Below, piece by piece: positions 33,756-43,458 of a stretch of DNA of 64,000 nt. Source of the DNA: Bin75 sp965212135 (lineage in GTDB: Bacteria; Nitrospirota; Nitrospiria; Nitrospirales; UBA8639); assembly GCA_965212135.1 (NCBI GenBank), contig OZ243044.1, positions 1,488,001 to 1,552,000 of the forward strand, read 5' to 3'. Below the pieces are notes generated by a model. The model had not been told where the DNA came from. It saw nothing but the letters and a program-made list of their open reading frames with translations, and did not search any database. Position 1 is the stretch's first letter, and each line of letters opens with the position of its first letter. The position numbers and the translations under genes were made by a program.

Positions 33756-36443
33756 ATGCCTGCCCGTTCATCCACTGACGCCGCGGCCAGGAAGAAGCAG
33801 GCGTCGCGTCCGCGCCTCGCCGAAGGCGCGGGCAAGACCCTGGTCATTGCCGAGAAGCCCTCGGTGGCCCGCGACATCACCCGCGCGCTCGGTGAGTTTC
33901 AGGACAAGAAAACCTTCTTTGAGGGGCCGCACCACGTCGTGACCTCGGCCATCGGCCACCTGCTTGAACTGGTCCCGCCTGAAGGCGTCGAGGTCCAGCG
34001 CGGCAAATGGTCGCTCGCCAACCTCCCGGTGCTCCCCGACCACTTCAACCTGAAGCCGATTCCGAAGAGCGAATCGCAGCTCAACCTGATCAGGAGACTC
34101 TACGCGCGCCAGGACATTGACGGCGTCATCAACGCCTGCGACGCCGGGCGCGAAGGCGAGTTGATCTTCCATTACCTGATCCGCCACTTCAACGGCTCGA
34201 AGCCGGTGCGGCGCCTGTGGTTGCAATCCATGACCCCGCAGGCGATCCGAGACGGCTTTGAGAATTTGCGCGAGGGCGACAAGTTGTTGCCGTTGCAGCG
34301 TGCCGCCGTGTGCCGCTCGGAGTCCGACTGGCTGATCGGGATCAACGCCACACGGGCCATGACGGCGCTGAACTCGAGCGGCGGCGGTTTTTCACTGACC
34401 ACGGTCGGGCGGGTGCAAACCCCGACGCTCGCGCTGCTCGTGGACCGCGAGAAAGAGATCCAGATCTTTGCGCCGCGTGAGTACTGGGAGGTCAAAGCCG
34501 TCTTCGCGATTGTCTCCGGTCGGTACGAAGGGCGCTGGGTGGATCCACAGCCGCAAGCCAGGGTGAAGCCGGGCGCGGCGAAAGACCAGCACGGCACCGC
34601 GAAGCCGGAGCGCATCTGGGACCGGGACCGGGCCGCGGCCATCGTCGAGAGGTGTGCGAACCGGGAGGGACGTGTTTCCGAAATCACGAAGCCCGCGAGC
34701 CAGTCGGCCCCGATGCTGTTTGACCTGACCTCGCTCCAGCGTGAAGCGAACCGGCGTTTTGGTTTCTCCGCACGGTCCACGCTCAACATCGCGCAGGCGC
34801 TGTACGAGCGCCACAAGGCGCTGACCTACCCGCGCACCGATTCGAGGACGCTGCCCGAGGATTATCCGGCCACGGCCAAAAAGATCATGCGGTCGCTGGT
34901 CGCGTCCGGGGCCGGCATCGGCGCCGCGCAACCGGACGACGAGGGCGGTGGCCGCCCGATCAGCCATTGGGCCGAACAGGCGCTTCACCACAATTACATC
35001 AATGGCAAAGACAAGCGCATCTTCAACAACGCCCAGGTCTCCGACCACTTTGCCATCATTCCAACCGGCGAGGTGCCGCGCAAACTGAAAGAGCAGGAAC
35101 TCCGCATCTATGAACTGGTCACCCGTTGTTTTATCGCGGCGTTCTACCCCGCGGCCCGCTTTGAAAACACGACGCGCCGCACCGTCGTCGAAGACCAGAC
35201 CTTCGAAACCCGCGGGCGGGTGCTGATTGAGGGCGGCTGGCTGCAGGTGATGGGGCGCAAAGAAAGCAGCGAGACGCTGCCGCCGCTCGCGGTCGGCGCC
35301 GGCGACGATTCGGAAAAGGCCGAGACGGTCGAAATTGACATGGAGGGCAAGCCAACCAAACCGCCGCCGCGCTACAGCGAGGCGACCCTGTTGTCCGCGA
35401 TGGAAGGCGCCGGCAAACTGATGGAGGACGATGCGCTGCGCGAAGCGATGAAGGGTCGCGGCCTCGGCACGCCCGCGACGCGCGCGTCAATCATCGAGGA
35501 GTTGATTCGCAACCGCTACATCCTGCGCGACGCCCGCGAATTGATCCCGACGCTCAAGGCCACGACTCTGCTCCGGTTGTTGCGCGCCCTCAAGATTGAT
35601 GAATTGACCACGGCCGAATTGACCGGCGAGTGGGAAAAGAAACTGAAACAGATTGAAAGCGACGGGTTCTCTTCCGACGAGTTTATGGGTCACATTCGCA
35701 GGATGACCTCGGATATCGTCGCCGCCGCGCGGAAGTGTGACGTTGACCAGATTGACGACGAATACGCCGTGCTCCAGGTGTCGTGTCCCAAGTGCGGCAA
35801 GGGCACGGTGCGCGAGAATTATCGCAAGTTTGTGTGCGATCGCGATGCCTGTGATTTCTCGATATGGAAATCCATCGCCGGGCGGGAATTGTCATCCGGC
35901 GAGGCGACCACCCTGCTGCGCGACCGGCGTCTCGGCCCGCTGAACGGGTTTCGCAGCCGCCTCGGCCGGGAATTTTCCGCGGAGGTGATTGTCAAAGACG
36001 ATTTCACCACGGCCTTTGATTTCGGCGATACGACCGCGGACGACGACATTGATCCGGAACAGTGCGAGCGGCTCGGCCCCTGTCCCAAGTGCGGGGCGAT
36101 GGTCCTCGATACGCCAAGGCGTTACGTCTGTCGCAACGGGCTGGGGGAGGGGCCGACCTGTGATTTCAGAATCGGCCGGCGGATCTTGAGCCGCCCGATT
36201 GAGGCCGGTGAAGTGCGGCAACTACTGGGCGCCGGCAAAACCGATCTCCTGCAGGGCTTTGTGTCGAAGAAGACCAAGCGCACGTTCTCGGCCCATCTCA
36301 CGATTGACTTGTCCGACGGCTCCGGTACATTCGGTTTTGAGTTCGCGCCGCGCAAGAGCGACAAGGCCGGCGGCGGGAAGAAGCACAGCGGGAAGCAGAC
36401 GGGGACGGGGGGGCAAAAGGCCGCCCGGCGACGCGGCGGCTGA
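33756..36443 (+). CDS. topB: DNA topoisomerase III (type IA) with C-terminal zinc-binding repeats
   Basis: About 895 residues from ATG 33756 (AAAGG five bases upstream). The TOPRIM domain begins KTLVIAEKPSVARDITRALG; ACDAGREGELIFHYLIRHFN contains the acidic triad; the active-site Tyr is in ALTYPRTDSRTLP; GRVQTPTLALLVDREKEI is the neighbouring motif. The C-terminus has two cysteine-pair modules (VSCPKCGKGTVREN and GPCPKCGAMVLDTP). It resolves single-strand DNA crossings at forks. It resembles betaproteobacterial topoisomerase III and stands after dprA, where topA is common. No topA is in the window. Confidence 0.93.
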   Translation: MPARSSTDAAARKKQASRPRLAEGAGKTLVIAEKPSVARDITRALGEFQDKKTFFEGPHHVVTSAIGHLLELVPPEGVEVQRGKWSLANLPVLPDHFNLKPIPKSESQLNLIRRLYARQDIDGVINACDAGREGELIFHYLIRHFNGSKPVRRLWLQSMTPQAIRDGFENLREGDKLLPLQRAAVCRSESDWLIGINATRAMTALNSSGGGFSLTTVGRVQTPTLALLVDREKEIQIFAPREYWEVKAVFAIVSGRYEGRWVDPQPQARVKPGAAKDQHGTAKPERIWDRDRAAAIVERCANREGRVSEITKPASQSAPMLFDLTSLQREANRRFGFSARSTLNIAQALYERHKALTYPRTDSRTLPEDYPATAKKIMRSLVASGAGIGAAQPDDEGGGRPISHWAEQALHHNYINGKDKRIFNNAQVSDHFAIIPTGEVPRKLKEQELRIYELVTRCFIAAFYPAARFENTTRRTVVEDQTFETRGRVLIEGGWLQVMGRKESSETLPPLAVGAGDDSEKAETVEIDMEGKPTKPPPRYSEATLLSAMEGAGKLMEDDALREAMKGRGLGTPATRASIIEELIRNRYILRDARELIPTLKATTLLRLLRALKIDELTTAELTGEWEKKLKQIESDGFSSDEFMGHIRRMTSDIVAAARKCDVDQIDDEYAVLQVSCPKCGKGTVRENYRKFVCDRDACDFSIWKSIAGRELSSGEATTLLRDRRLGPLNGFRSRLGREFSAEVIVKDDFTTAFDFGDTTADDDIDPEQCERLGPCPKCGAMVLDTPRRYVCRNGLGEGPTCDFRIGRRILSRPIEAGEVRQLLGAGKTDLLQGFVSKKTKRTFSAHLTIDLSDGSGTFGFEFAPRKSDKAGGGKKHSGKQTGTGGQKAARRRGG

Positions 36444-36461
36444 CGGGGAACCCGCCCGCGC

Positions 36462-37721
36462 TTACGAACCTACCGCGGGTTTCATGCCTTTCGACTGCTC
36501 AAACGTCTTCATCGCTTCGCCCTTCTTCAGAATCACGTCTTCGGTCATCATCACTTCTTTGATCGCGGTTTGAGACGGGACCTCATAGAGAATATCCAGC
36601 ATCACGTCTTCGAGGATCGCGCGAAGACCGCGGGCCCCGGTCTTTTGCGCGGCGGCTTTGTTCGCAATGGCCGCGATCGCCCCATTGGTAAATTTGAGTT
36701 TCACGTCGTCGAAGGACAGCAGCTTTTGATACTGCTTGATCAAGGCGTTCCTGGGTTCGGTCAAAATCCGCACCAGCGAGCGTTCATCTAATTCTTCAAG
36801 CGTCGTCACCACCGGCAGGCGGCCGATGAATTCGGGAATCAACCCGTATTGGAGCAGGTCCTCCGGCTGAACGCGGGCCAGCAGGGCGGTGACGCGCTCC
36901 CCTTGCGCGCCCGTTCCGTCTGTTTTAAATCCCATGCGTTTTTGATTCAGGCGGCGTTCGATAATGGGTTCGAGTCCGACAAAGGCCCCCCCGCAAATGA
37001 TCAAAATATTTTTGGTGTTCACCTGGATAAATTCCTGATGCGGGTGTTTGCGGCCGCCCTGCGGCGGCACATTGGTGACGGTGCCTTCTATGAGCTTGAG
37101 CAGCGCCTGTTGCACCCCCTCGCCGGAGACGTCGCGGGTAATCGAAGGGCTGTCGGACTTCCGCGTGATTTTGTCTATTTCATCAATATAGATGATGCCG
37201 CGTTCCGCGCGTTCCACCTCATAGTCCGCGGCCTGCAGTAATTTCAGAATGATGTTCTCGACGTCTTCGCCCACGTACCCCGCCTCGGTCAACGTGGTGG
37301 CGTCGGCCAGCGTGAACGGCACGTCGAGGTAATCGGCGAGGGTTTGGGCCAGGAGGGTTTTGCCGGTTCCCGTCGGCCCAATCAGGAGAATGTTGCCCTT
37401 TTGGAGTTCAACGTCTCCGGTGTCGGTGGCGGTGATGCGTTTATAGTGATTGTGAACGGCGACCGAGAGAACTTTTTTGGCCTGGGTTTGATTGATGACG
37501 TATTGATCGAGGTGCCGGTGAATCTCGACGGGCTTGCGCAGCGTCGAGGATTTGGCTTCTTTGGCCTCCTGCCACTCTTCGGCCATGATCTCATTGCAGA
37601 GGCCCACGCATTCATCGCAAATGTACACGGTGGGGCCGGCGATCAGTTTGCGCACCTGTTCGCGGCTTTTCCCGCAGAACGAACACCGCAGATTCGCGTC
37701 GGTTTTGACTTGCTTCGCCAT
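36462..37721 (-). CDS. clpX: ClpX, ATPase subunit of the ClpXP protease
   Basis: 419 residues from ATG 37721. The N-terminal zinc-binding domain has CSFCGKSREQVRKL and YICDECVGLC. The AAA+ core has Walker A GPTGTGKT, Walker B YIDEIDKITR, and the C-terminal LIPEFIGRLPVVTTLEELDE. ClpX unfolds tagged substrates and feeds them to ClpP. It follows clpP by about 30 bases, in the conserved tig-clpP-clpX order. Confidence 0.97.
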   Translation of the reverse strand: MAKQVKTDANLRCSFCGKSREQVRKLIAGPTVYICDECVGLCNEIMAEEWQEAKEAKSSTLRKPVEIHRHLDQYVINQTQAKKVLSVAVHNHYKRITATDTGDVELQKGNILLIGPTGTGKTLLAQTLADYLDVPFTLADATTLTEAGYVGEDVENIILKLLQAADYEVERAERGIIYIDEIDKITRKSDSPSITRDVSGEGVQQALLKLIEGTVTNVPPQGGRKHPHQEFIQVNTKNILIICGGAFVGLEPIIERRLNQKRMGFKTDGTGAQGERVTALLARVQPEDLLQYGLIPEFIGRLPVVTTLEELDERSLVRILTEPRNALIKQYQKLLSFDDVKLKFTNGAIAAIANKAAAQKTGARGLRAILEDVMLDILYEVPSQTAIKEVMMTEDVILKKGEAMKTFEQSKGMKPAVGS

Positions 37722-37752
37722 GGGTGCCACGCCTGGCCGGACGTGCTAGCGG

Positions 37753-38367
37753 CTAGGCGCCGTTCGCACGGGGTTTCTCCTTGTTGTCCGGTCCCCTGAC
37801 AATGACTTCATCAATGATGCCGTACTCGCGGGCTTCCGTGCCGGACATGAAATAATCCCGTTCAGTATCCCGCCCGATTTTCTCCAACGGCTGGCCGGTA
37901 TGCTGCGCAAAGATCTGGTTGAGGCGCTCGCGAATTTTCAGAATCTCCCGCGCGTGAATATCAATTTCCGTCGCCTGGCCCTGAAAACCGCCCATCGGTT
38001 GATGAATCATCACGCGGGCGTTGGGCAGCGCATAGCGTTTCCCTTTGGCCCCGGCGGTCAGCAGCAGCGCGCCCATGCTGGCCGCCTGCCCCAGGCAAAT
38101 CGTGGTGATGGGGGGTTTGACGTATTGCATGGTGTCGTAAATGCCCATGCCCGCGGTGACGCTCCCGCCCGGGGAATTAATATAGAGGTTGATGTCTTTT
38201 TCCGGATCTTCCGCCTCCAGGAACAGGAGTTGCGCGATGATGACATTGGAGAACACGTCGTCAATGGGGGCGCCCAGAAAGATAATGCGATCTTTTAAGA
38301 GACGGGAATAAATATCATACGCCCGTTCGCCCCGATTCGTACTCTCAATGACCATTGGAATTAACAT
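37753..38367 (-). CDS. clpP: ClpP, ATP-dependent Clp protease proteolytic subunit
   Basis: 204 residues. The catalytic triad is complete: Ser97 in GQAASMGA, His122 in MIHQPMGG and Asp171 in DTERDYFMS. It assembles as a 14-mer chamber with ClpX caps. It lies between tig and clpX on the minus strand with about 30-base gaps. Confidence 0.97.
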   Translation of the reverse strand: MLIPMVIESTNRGERAYDIYSRLLKDRIIFLGAPIDDVFSNVIIAQLLFLEAEDPEKDINLYINSPGGSVTAGMGIYDTMQYVKPPITTICLGQAASMGALLLTAGAKGKRYALPNARVMIHQPMGGFQGQATEIDIHAREILKIRERLNQIFAQHTGQPLEKIGRDTERDYFMSGTEAREYGIIDEVIVRGPDNKEKPRANGA

Positions 38368-38399
38368 ACGGTTCTCCTCTTCCTGGTTGCCGGAGCGTC

Positions 38400-39725
38400 T
38401 TACCCTTGAATCACCGCGTACTGGTACACCAATTGCAGGGCTTTTTCGGCCCGGATACGATCTTCAAATTCCTGACGCGCCTGTTGTCCGCCCGCCGTCA
38501 CCATCTTTTGAATCTCTTCCAGGGGGACGCGAAGGCCCTGGGCGAGTTTGGCGTATTCCGCTTGAATGTCCCGGTCATCCACGGACACGCCTTCCTTGTC
38601 CGCGATGGCTTCCAGCACCAGCCCGAGCTTGACCCGTTTTTTGGCTTCGGGGGTGACTTCCTGCTGGACCCGTTTCGCCTCGGCCTGCATCTGCATCTGG
38701 TCGTCCAGCGAGATCTGCCCGGCCTTGTTCCGCTGTTCTTCCATGAGCCGTTGCCGCACCATCGTGCGCAGTTCCCGTTCAATCATGACTTCGGGAAGGT
38801 CAAAATGGTGCATGGACGCCAAGCGCTCCATAATCTGATCCTTGTAGCCTTCTTCCACGTCCCGTTTCATCATGGCTTCCAATTCGGACCGAATCTTGTC
38901 TTTGAGCGCCTCAAGCGTGTCATAGGCGCCGCAATCTTTGGCAAATTCATCATCCGGCGCCGGGAGAATTTTTTGCTTCACCCCAAGGATGGAGACGGTA
39001 AACGTGACGGATTGGCCGGCCAGGCGTGCATCGGGATGCGTGGCCGCATAGTCCTGAACGATCTCGGCGCGGTCTCCTTCTTTTTTCCCCATCAGGGCTT
39101 CGTCAATGGCGACTCCCAGCACGGGCTCCTTCGACCCCATGGCGTACAGCGCCCCTTCTTTTTTCGAGCCTTCCACCGGCTTGCCGTCCAACGAGCCTTC
39201 AATCGTCACGACGGCGTACAGGCCCTCATCCAGGGGTGTGCCGGCAGGGGCGGCATCAAGCCGGGACTGCTGTTCCCGAAGGCGCGTCAGCGCGTTCTCC
39301 ACGTCCTCCCCGGCCACGGTTCGGGTGTCGCGCTTCAGGGAAATCGGATTGGGCGGACGATAATCACGCAAGGCAATCGAAGGCTTAATCTCCACGGTGG
39401 CCGTAAAGCTAAGCGAGGCATTGCGTGTGGCTTTCATGCGCTCCAACGGAGGAATCTCAACCAGCACCGGCGCCACGCCGGCTTCTTTAATCGCCTTCTG
39501 ATAATAGGCCTGCACCAGTCGCTGAATCACGTCCTGTTCCACGGATTTCGCGTAGCGTTTTTCCAGCATGGCGGTCGGCGCCTTGCCGGGCCGGAAGCCG
39601 GGGATGCGCACCTGGCGTTTCAGGTCGGTGTACGCCCGGTCAAATTCCCGGTTGACGGCGTCTTCGGGCACTTCAACGGTAATCGCGCGCTTTATCGGCC
39701 CCAATTCCGTGACTTCCAGTTTCAT
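38400..39725 (-). CDS. tig: Trigger factor, ribosome-associated chaperone
   Basis: 441 residues from ATG 39725 (MKLEVTELGPIKRAITVEVP). The ribosome-binding segment is FRPGKAPTAMLEKRY (signature G-F-R-x-G-K-x-P). A FKBP-type domain with weakly conserved pocket and a long C-terminal chaperone helix region follow. The open frame continues upstream through the tRNA-Leu gene, which is why a longer form must be rejected. It binds nascent chains at the ribosome exit. Confidence 0.95.
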   Translation of the reverse strand: MKLEVTELGPIKRAITVEVPEDAVNREFDRAYTDLKRQVRIPGFRPGKAPTAMLEKRYAKSVEQDVIQRLVQAYYQKAIKEAGVAPVLVEIPPLERMKATRNASLSFTATVEIKPSIALRDYRPPNPISLKRDTRTVAGEDVENALTRLREQQSRLDAAPAGTPLDEGLYAVVTIEGSLDGKPVEGSKKEGALYAMGSKEPVLGVAIDEALMGKKEGDRAEIVQDYAATHPDARLAGQSVTFTVSILGVKQKILPAPDDEFAKDCGAYDTLEALKDKIRSELEAMMKRDVEEGYKDQIMERLASMHHFDLPEVMIERELRTMVRQRLMEEQRNKAGQISLDDQMQMQAEAKRVQQEVTPEAKKRVKLGLVLEAIADKEGVSVDDRDIQAEYAKLAQGLRVPLEEIQKMVTAGGQQARQEFEDRIRAEKALQLVYQYAVIQG

Positions 39726-39780
39726 AAGACGATGATTCCTTTGAGAGCGACGACCGGCATCAAACGCGCCGCGCACGGGG

Positions 39781-39863
39781 TGGTGCGAGAGGGGGGACTC
39801 GAACCCCCATGGTCTCCCACGAGATCCTAAGTCTCGCGCGTCTGCCAGTTCCGCCACTCTCGC
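39781..39863 (-). tRNA. tRNA-Leu (anticodon UAG)
   Basis: The minus-strand sequence begins GCGAGAGTGGCGGAACTGGC, has anticodon stem CGAGA/TCTCG with loop CTTAGGA (anticodon TAG), a short variable arm, the T-arm GGTTCGAGTCC, and ends with an encoded ACCA. The acceptor stem pairs GCGAGAG with CTCTCGC. It lies about 55 bases upstream of tig and is probably cotranscribed with it. Confidence 0.93.
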
Positions 39864-39967
39864 TTACACGGCTTCCTTTGTTCAGGCTCGCTCAAGACGG
39901 TACGGATGGTTCCGGATTCCCACAAGGCATGACGTCCGGTTCAAGTCCGCGCCATGCCCTGCGTTCC

Positions 39968-39997
39968 TATTTACCCCCCCCGTGCGTACAGTGTCAA
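39968..39997 (-). promoter_or_regulatory. Promoter of tRNA-Leu/tig with G8 in its spacer
   Basis: Minus strand: TTGACA (39992-39997), an 18-base spacer, then TAAATA (39968-39973). Eight consecutive G lie at the -10-proximal end of the spacer. Predicted start near 39961, about 100 bases before the tRNA 5' end. Confidence 0.6.
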
Positions 39998-40099
39998 CGC
40001 CGGGCCGCCGCGCCCGCGCCCTTGCCGTCTGTGTCCCCGCGCCGCGATTCCCCGCACCACGCTTGCCAGAAGACACGGAGTCGGCTATGGTAACCCGCG

Positions 40100-40342
40100 A
40101 TGGGGCTAAAGAAACTGTACGCCGAGATTTACGAGCAATTCCTCCACGCGCGAGACGCGCACAAGGGGTTTGATTTTCAGGAAGAGACCCTCAAAAGCGT
40201 GACGCCCCAATCCATTTCATTTAAGGACCGAGTCAAATGGTGGACCCTTGACCGGCCCAAACGGTTAAAGATGATTGAGCGGGAACGGGACCGGCAGCAG
40301 CAAGCCATTCTTGCCCTCAAACGTCGGAACCCCGCGTCCTGA
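40100..40342 (+). CDS. Small basic hypothetical protein
   Basis: 80 residues, starting MGLKKLYAEIYEQFLHARDA and ending in a charged helix rich in R, K and E. No membrane helix or known motif. Codon use matches the neighbourhood and the frame ends 33 bases before the next gene. No strong Shine-Dalgarno precedes the ATG. I do not recognise the family. Confidence 0.5.
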   Translation: MGLKKLYAEIYEQFLHARDAHKGFDFQEETLKSVTPQSISFKDRVKWWTLDRPKRLKMIERERDRQQQAILALKRRNPAS

Positions 40343-40375
40343 TCGTCCGCGTCACCTTCTCCCCCATACCCACGC

Positions 40376-41188
40376 ATGTCGGAGTTCGTCCAAGCGACTC
40401 TTCAACTTTACCGCCAGGCCGGACTCGCGACGTGGCGGTCCCTGACCAGAAGCTGGCTGCTCGTGCCGGCGGTTCTGCTCATGGCGCTGCTCCTGTCCGT
40501 GGCGACCGGGGTGGCCATGTCCATGGGCATGCCGGGGGGCTTGCTGCTGGGCGCGGCGAACGCCTTTGTGGTCGGGGCGTTTCTGGGGTTGCTCGAACTG
40601 GCCGTCTTGAGCGCCCGGCGAATGGTCTGGAAAGACCTGTGGAGCGTCGCGGGGCGTTATTTCCGGGACGTGATCACCATTGGCTTTATCGTCTGGGTGC
40701 CCTTGCAAATACTTGCGTTAGGCATGCAAGCCAACCCCTACGGGCCGGTTATAGAATCCGCCGTCTTTCTGCTGCTGTTTATTCTGCTCAACCCCGTTCC
40801 CGAACTGATTTATCAGGGACGAACCGGGGCCTCGCTTGAGACCCTCAAAGACAGCTACGAATTTGTCATGGAAAACTGGATTGAATGGTTTTTGCCGCTT
40901 GCCGTAATTTTCGCGCCCTGGGGCACGTCCTTTTTTCTTTCCATCTCCAGCCAAAGCGGACGGCTGCCAGGGCTGGATTTCTTGCAACTCGTCTGGGTGC
41001 CCTTTGCCGTCTTGAATCAATGGTTCCAGTATCTGGGAGTATCGTCCGATGCGGCGACCATCCTGGTGCTGCTGCTGACGCCGTTCGGCACGGTGCTCAT
41101 GATGCTGTTTCGCGGCCACCTCTATCAGGCGTTGGCCGGATCGTCCCGGCGACAACGGGCCTTTCTCAACAAGTCCGCCGGTCGCTGA
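40376..41188 (+). CDS. Multipass membrane protein of unknown function
   Basis: 270 residues with about five to six membrane helices (about 28-48, 54-78, 100-120, 125-142, 172-190, 222-240). Segments such as ELIYQGRTGASLETLKDSYE between helices 4 and 5 look conserved in character but are not recognised. It may be an inner-membrane protein. It runs with the previous small gene and is followed by tRNA-Ser. Confidence 0.7.
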   Translation: MSEFVQATLQLYRQAGLATWRSLTRSWLLVPAVLLMALLLSVATGVAMSMGMPGGLLLGAANAFVVGAFLGLLELAVLSARRMVWKDLWSVAGRYFRDVITIGFIVWVPLQILALGMQANPYGPVIESAVFLLLFILLNPVPELIYQGRTGASLETLKDSYEFVMENWIEWFLPLAVIFAPWGTSFFLSISSQSGRLPGLDFLQLVWVPFAVLNQWFQYLGVSSDAATILVLLLTPFGTVLMMLFRGHLYQALAGSSRRQRAFLNKSAGR

Positions 41189-41268
41189 AAAGCCGGAGCC
41201 TGCTGAAACCGCCGAAGAACGTCCGCGATGGTTGCGTCACAAGCCCCCCGCACAAGCATGGCATCGTC

Positions 41269-41297
41269 TTGTCGCTCACAAGGCCCCATGGTAAGAT
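41269..41297 (+). promoter_or_regulatory. Sigma-70-like promoter for tRNA-Ser
   Basis: TTGTCG (41269-41274), 17 bases, TAAGAT (41292-41297). Predicted start near 41304, about 18 bases before the tRNA. Confidence 0.55.
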
Positions 41298-41321
41298 GAC
41301 CGCCCCTGACAGATTCAAATC

Positions 41322-41411
<90 letters not shown>

Positions 41412-41488
41412 TATTGACGCCTTTTGCGAAATTGTAAGAGCCTGCCACGGTGTATGGCGCCCCGGCCCGATGATTCAATGAGATAACG

Positions 41489-43042
41489 ATGCCAAACAAC
41501 AATTCCACAACGTCGGAAAAATTTGAAACGCAATTGTTCAAGGCGGCGGACAAGTTGCGCAAGAACATTGACGCGGCTGAATACAAACACATCGTGCTTG
41601 GTTTGATATTTCTCAAATATATTTCCGATTCGTTTGAGGAGCTTCATGCCAGGTTCAAGGCGGGCAAAGGAAAATACAAAGACGCGGACCCGGAAGACCA
41701 GGACGAATACAAAGCGGAAAATGTGTTTTGGGTGCCGAAAGACGCGCGGTGGTCCTGGCTTCGCTCACACGCAAAACTTCCCACGGTCGGCAAGACCGTG
41801 GATGAGGCGATGGAGGCGATTGAAAAAGACAATGCCGCGCTGAAGGGTATCTTGCCGAAAGTGTACGCCAGGCCAAATCTTGACAAGTCCTCGCTTGGCG
41901 GACTGATTGACCTGATCGGAAATATCGCGCTTGGCGATGAAGCGGCAAAGGCAAAAGACATTCTCGGAAAGGTGTACGAGTATTTCCTGGGCGAGTTTGC
42001 CTTGGCGGAAGGCAAGAAAGGCGGGCAGTTCTACACGCCGAAATCAATCGTGAAGCTGTTGGTGGAAATGATCGAGCCGTACAAAGGGCGTGTCTATGAC
42101 CCCTGTTGCGGCAGCGGCGGCATGTTTGTGATGAGTGAAAAGTTTATACAGGAACACCGGGGCCGCCTTGACGATATTTCCATTTACGGACAGGAAAGCA
42201 ACCAAACAACCTACCGCCTCGCTCGCATGAATCTTGCCATTCGCGGCATTGACGGCTCGCAAGTCAGATGGAACAACGAAGGCTCTTTTTTGAAAGACGC
42301 GCACCCGGACCTGAAGGCGGACTTTATTCTTGCCAATCCGCCGTTCAACGACAGCGATTGGAGCGGCGCATTACTTCAAAACGACGGCAGATGGCAACAC
42401 GGCATGCCGCCGCCGGGCAATGCCAATTTCGCCTGGGTTCAGCACTTTGTGTATCACCTGTCGCCCAAAGGCGTTGCCGGGTTTGTGCTGTCCAAAGGCT
42501 CGCTCACGTCCAAGTCGTCAAACGAAGACGTCATCCGCAAGAATCTTGTCGAAGCGGGCCTGATAGATTGTATCGTCAATCTCCCCGCCAAACTGTTTCT
42601 GAATACACAGATTCCGGCGTGTTTGTGGTTTATCTCCAACAAGCGTCACGGCCTGAACGGCGACAGAAACCGGGCCGGCGAAATTCTGTTTATTGACGCC
42701 AGCGATCTGGGATATTTAATCAACCGTCGCACGCGGGACTTTGCAGACAAAGACGTCGCCCAAGTTGCCGGCACCTATCACAAGTGGAGAAAGAAAGGCG
42801 GGACATACAAAGACATTCCGGCCTTTTGCGCTTCCGTGCCGATTGAAAAAGTTAAAAGGCTGGACTACGTGCTAAGCCCGGGTCGCTACGTGGGACTGGC
42901 GGACACAGAAGATGATTTTGATTTTGCAGAGCGGTTTGTGGAATTGAAAGCGGAGCTTGAAGCGCAAATTGAGGAAGAACAGCAGTTGAATAAAAGGATT
43001 TTGGAGAATTTGGGAAAAGTGACATTGGAGGGAGACAAATGA
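41489..43042 (+). CDS. hsdM: Type I R-M DNA methyltransferase subunit HsdM (second system)
   Basis: 517 residues. N-terminal HsdM_N domain (FETQLFKAADKLRKNIDAAE), SAM-binding motif DPCCGSGG at 204-211, and catalytic NPPF at 283-286 (FILANPPFNDSD). It is a different HsdM subfamily from the left island (shorter, NPPF instead of NPPY). Its last four bases overlap the HEPN gene (ATGA). The base composition is near balanced, while the next genes are clearly AT-rich, so hsdM may have a separate origin. Confidence 0.96.
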   Translation: MPNNNSTTSEKFETQLFKAADKLRKNIDAAEYKHIVLGLIFLKYISDSFEELHARFKAGKGKYKDADPEDQDEYKAENVFWVPKDARWSWLRSHAKLPTVGKTVDEAMEAIEKDNAALKGILPKVYARPNLDKSSLGGLIDLIGNIALGDEAAKAKDILGKVYEYFLGEFALAEGKKGGQFYTPKSIVKLLVEMIEPYKGRVYDPCCGSGGMFVMSEKFIQEHRGRLDDISIYGQESNQTTYRLARMNLAIRGIDGSQVRWNNEGSFLKDAHPDLKADFILANPPFNDSDWSGALLQNDGRWQHGMPPPGNANFAWVQHFVYHLSPKGVAGFVLSKGSLTSKSSNEDVIRKNLVEAGLIDCIVNLPAKLFLNTQIPACLWFISNKRHGLNGDRNRAGEILFIDASDLGYLINRRTRDFADKDVAQVAGTYHKWRKKGGTYKDIPAFCASVPIEKVKRLDYVLSPGRYVGLADTEDDFDFAERFVELKAELEAQIEEEQQLNKRILENLGKVTLEGDK

Positions 43043-43458
43043 AAAAAGTTGATTATGAAAAACTGAAAAAGTCTCTTGAGAGACTAAAAGAACAGTATGA
43101 GTTCTTCAAATCAAACGAGGAAACCCTGTCAGGGAATATAAAAGAAGGAATTAAGGAGTCTGTCATAAAACGGTTTGACATCTGCTATGACGCTTTAGTG
43201 AAACATTTAAAAAAGTTCATGGAAGAACAGCTGGGAATACCAAACGTAAAGGATTTTGCGATAGGAATTTTTCGCAAAGCAAAAGAAAACGAAGTTATCA
43301 ATGAGGACACGCAAAAACAACTGAATCATTACAGAGCAATACGAAATAATTCCGCGCATGATTATAGCGAGGAAGAAGCTCAAAAAACGCTCGAAATTAT
43401 AGAAGATTTCATTGCGGATGTTTCCGAAATATACCAAAAGCTACGCGAAGAGCAATGA
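43039..43458 (+). CDS. HEPN-domain toxin (HI0074-like, nucleotidyltransferase substrate)
   Basis: 139 residues, all-helical. The HEPN motif R-x4-H is intact: R102 and H107 in YRAIRNNSAHDYS, preceded by IKRFDICYDALVKHLKKFM, typical of HI0074 proteins annotated as nucleotidyltransferase substrate-binding. In studied HEPN-MNT pairs the HEPN partner is an RNase toxin that is modified or bound by the MNT antitoxin. The gene overlaps both neighbours (hsdM and the MNT-HsdS gene) by four bases each, so it is coupled to both. It is AT-rich. Confidence 0.88.
   Translation: MKKVDYEKLKKSLERLKEQYEFFKSNEETLSGNIKEGIKESVIKRFDICYDALVKHLKKFMEEQLGIPNVKDFAIGIFRKAKENEVINEDTQKQLNHYRAIRNNSAHDYSEEEAQKTLEIIEDFIADVSEIYQKLREEQ

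Noticed and set aside
39726..39857. N-terminal extension of trigger factor starting MAELADARDLGSR
   Set aside because: It is the translation of the tRNA-Leu gene; the true start is the ATG at 39725.
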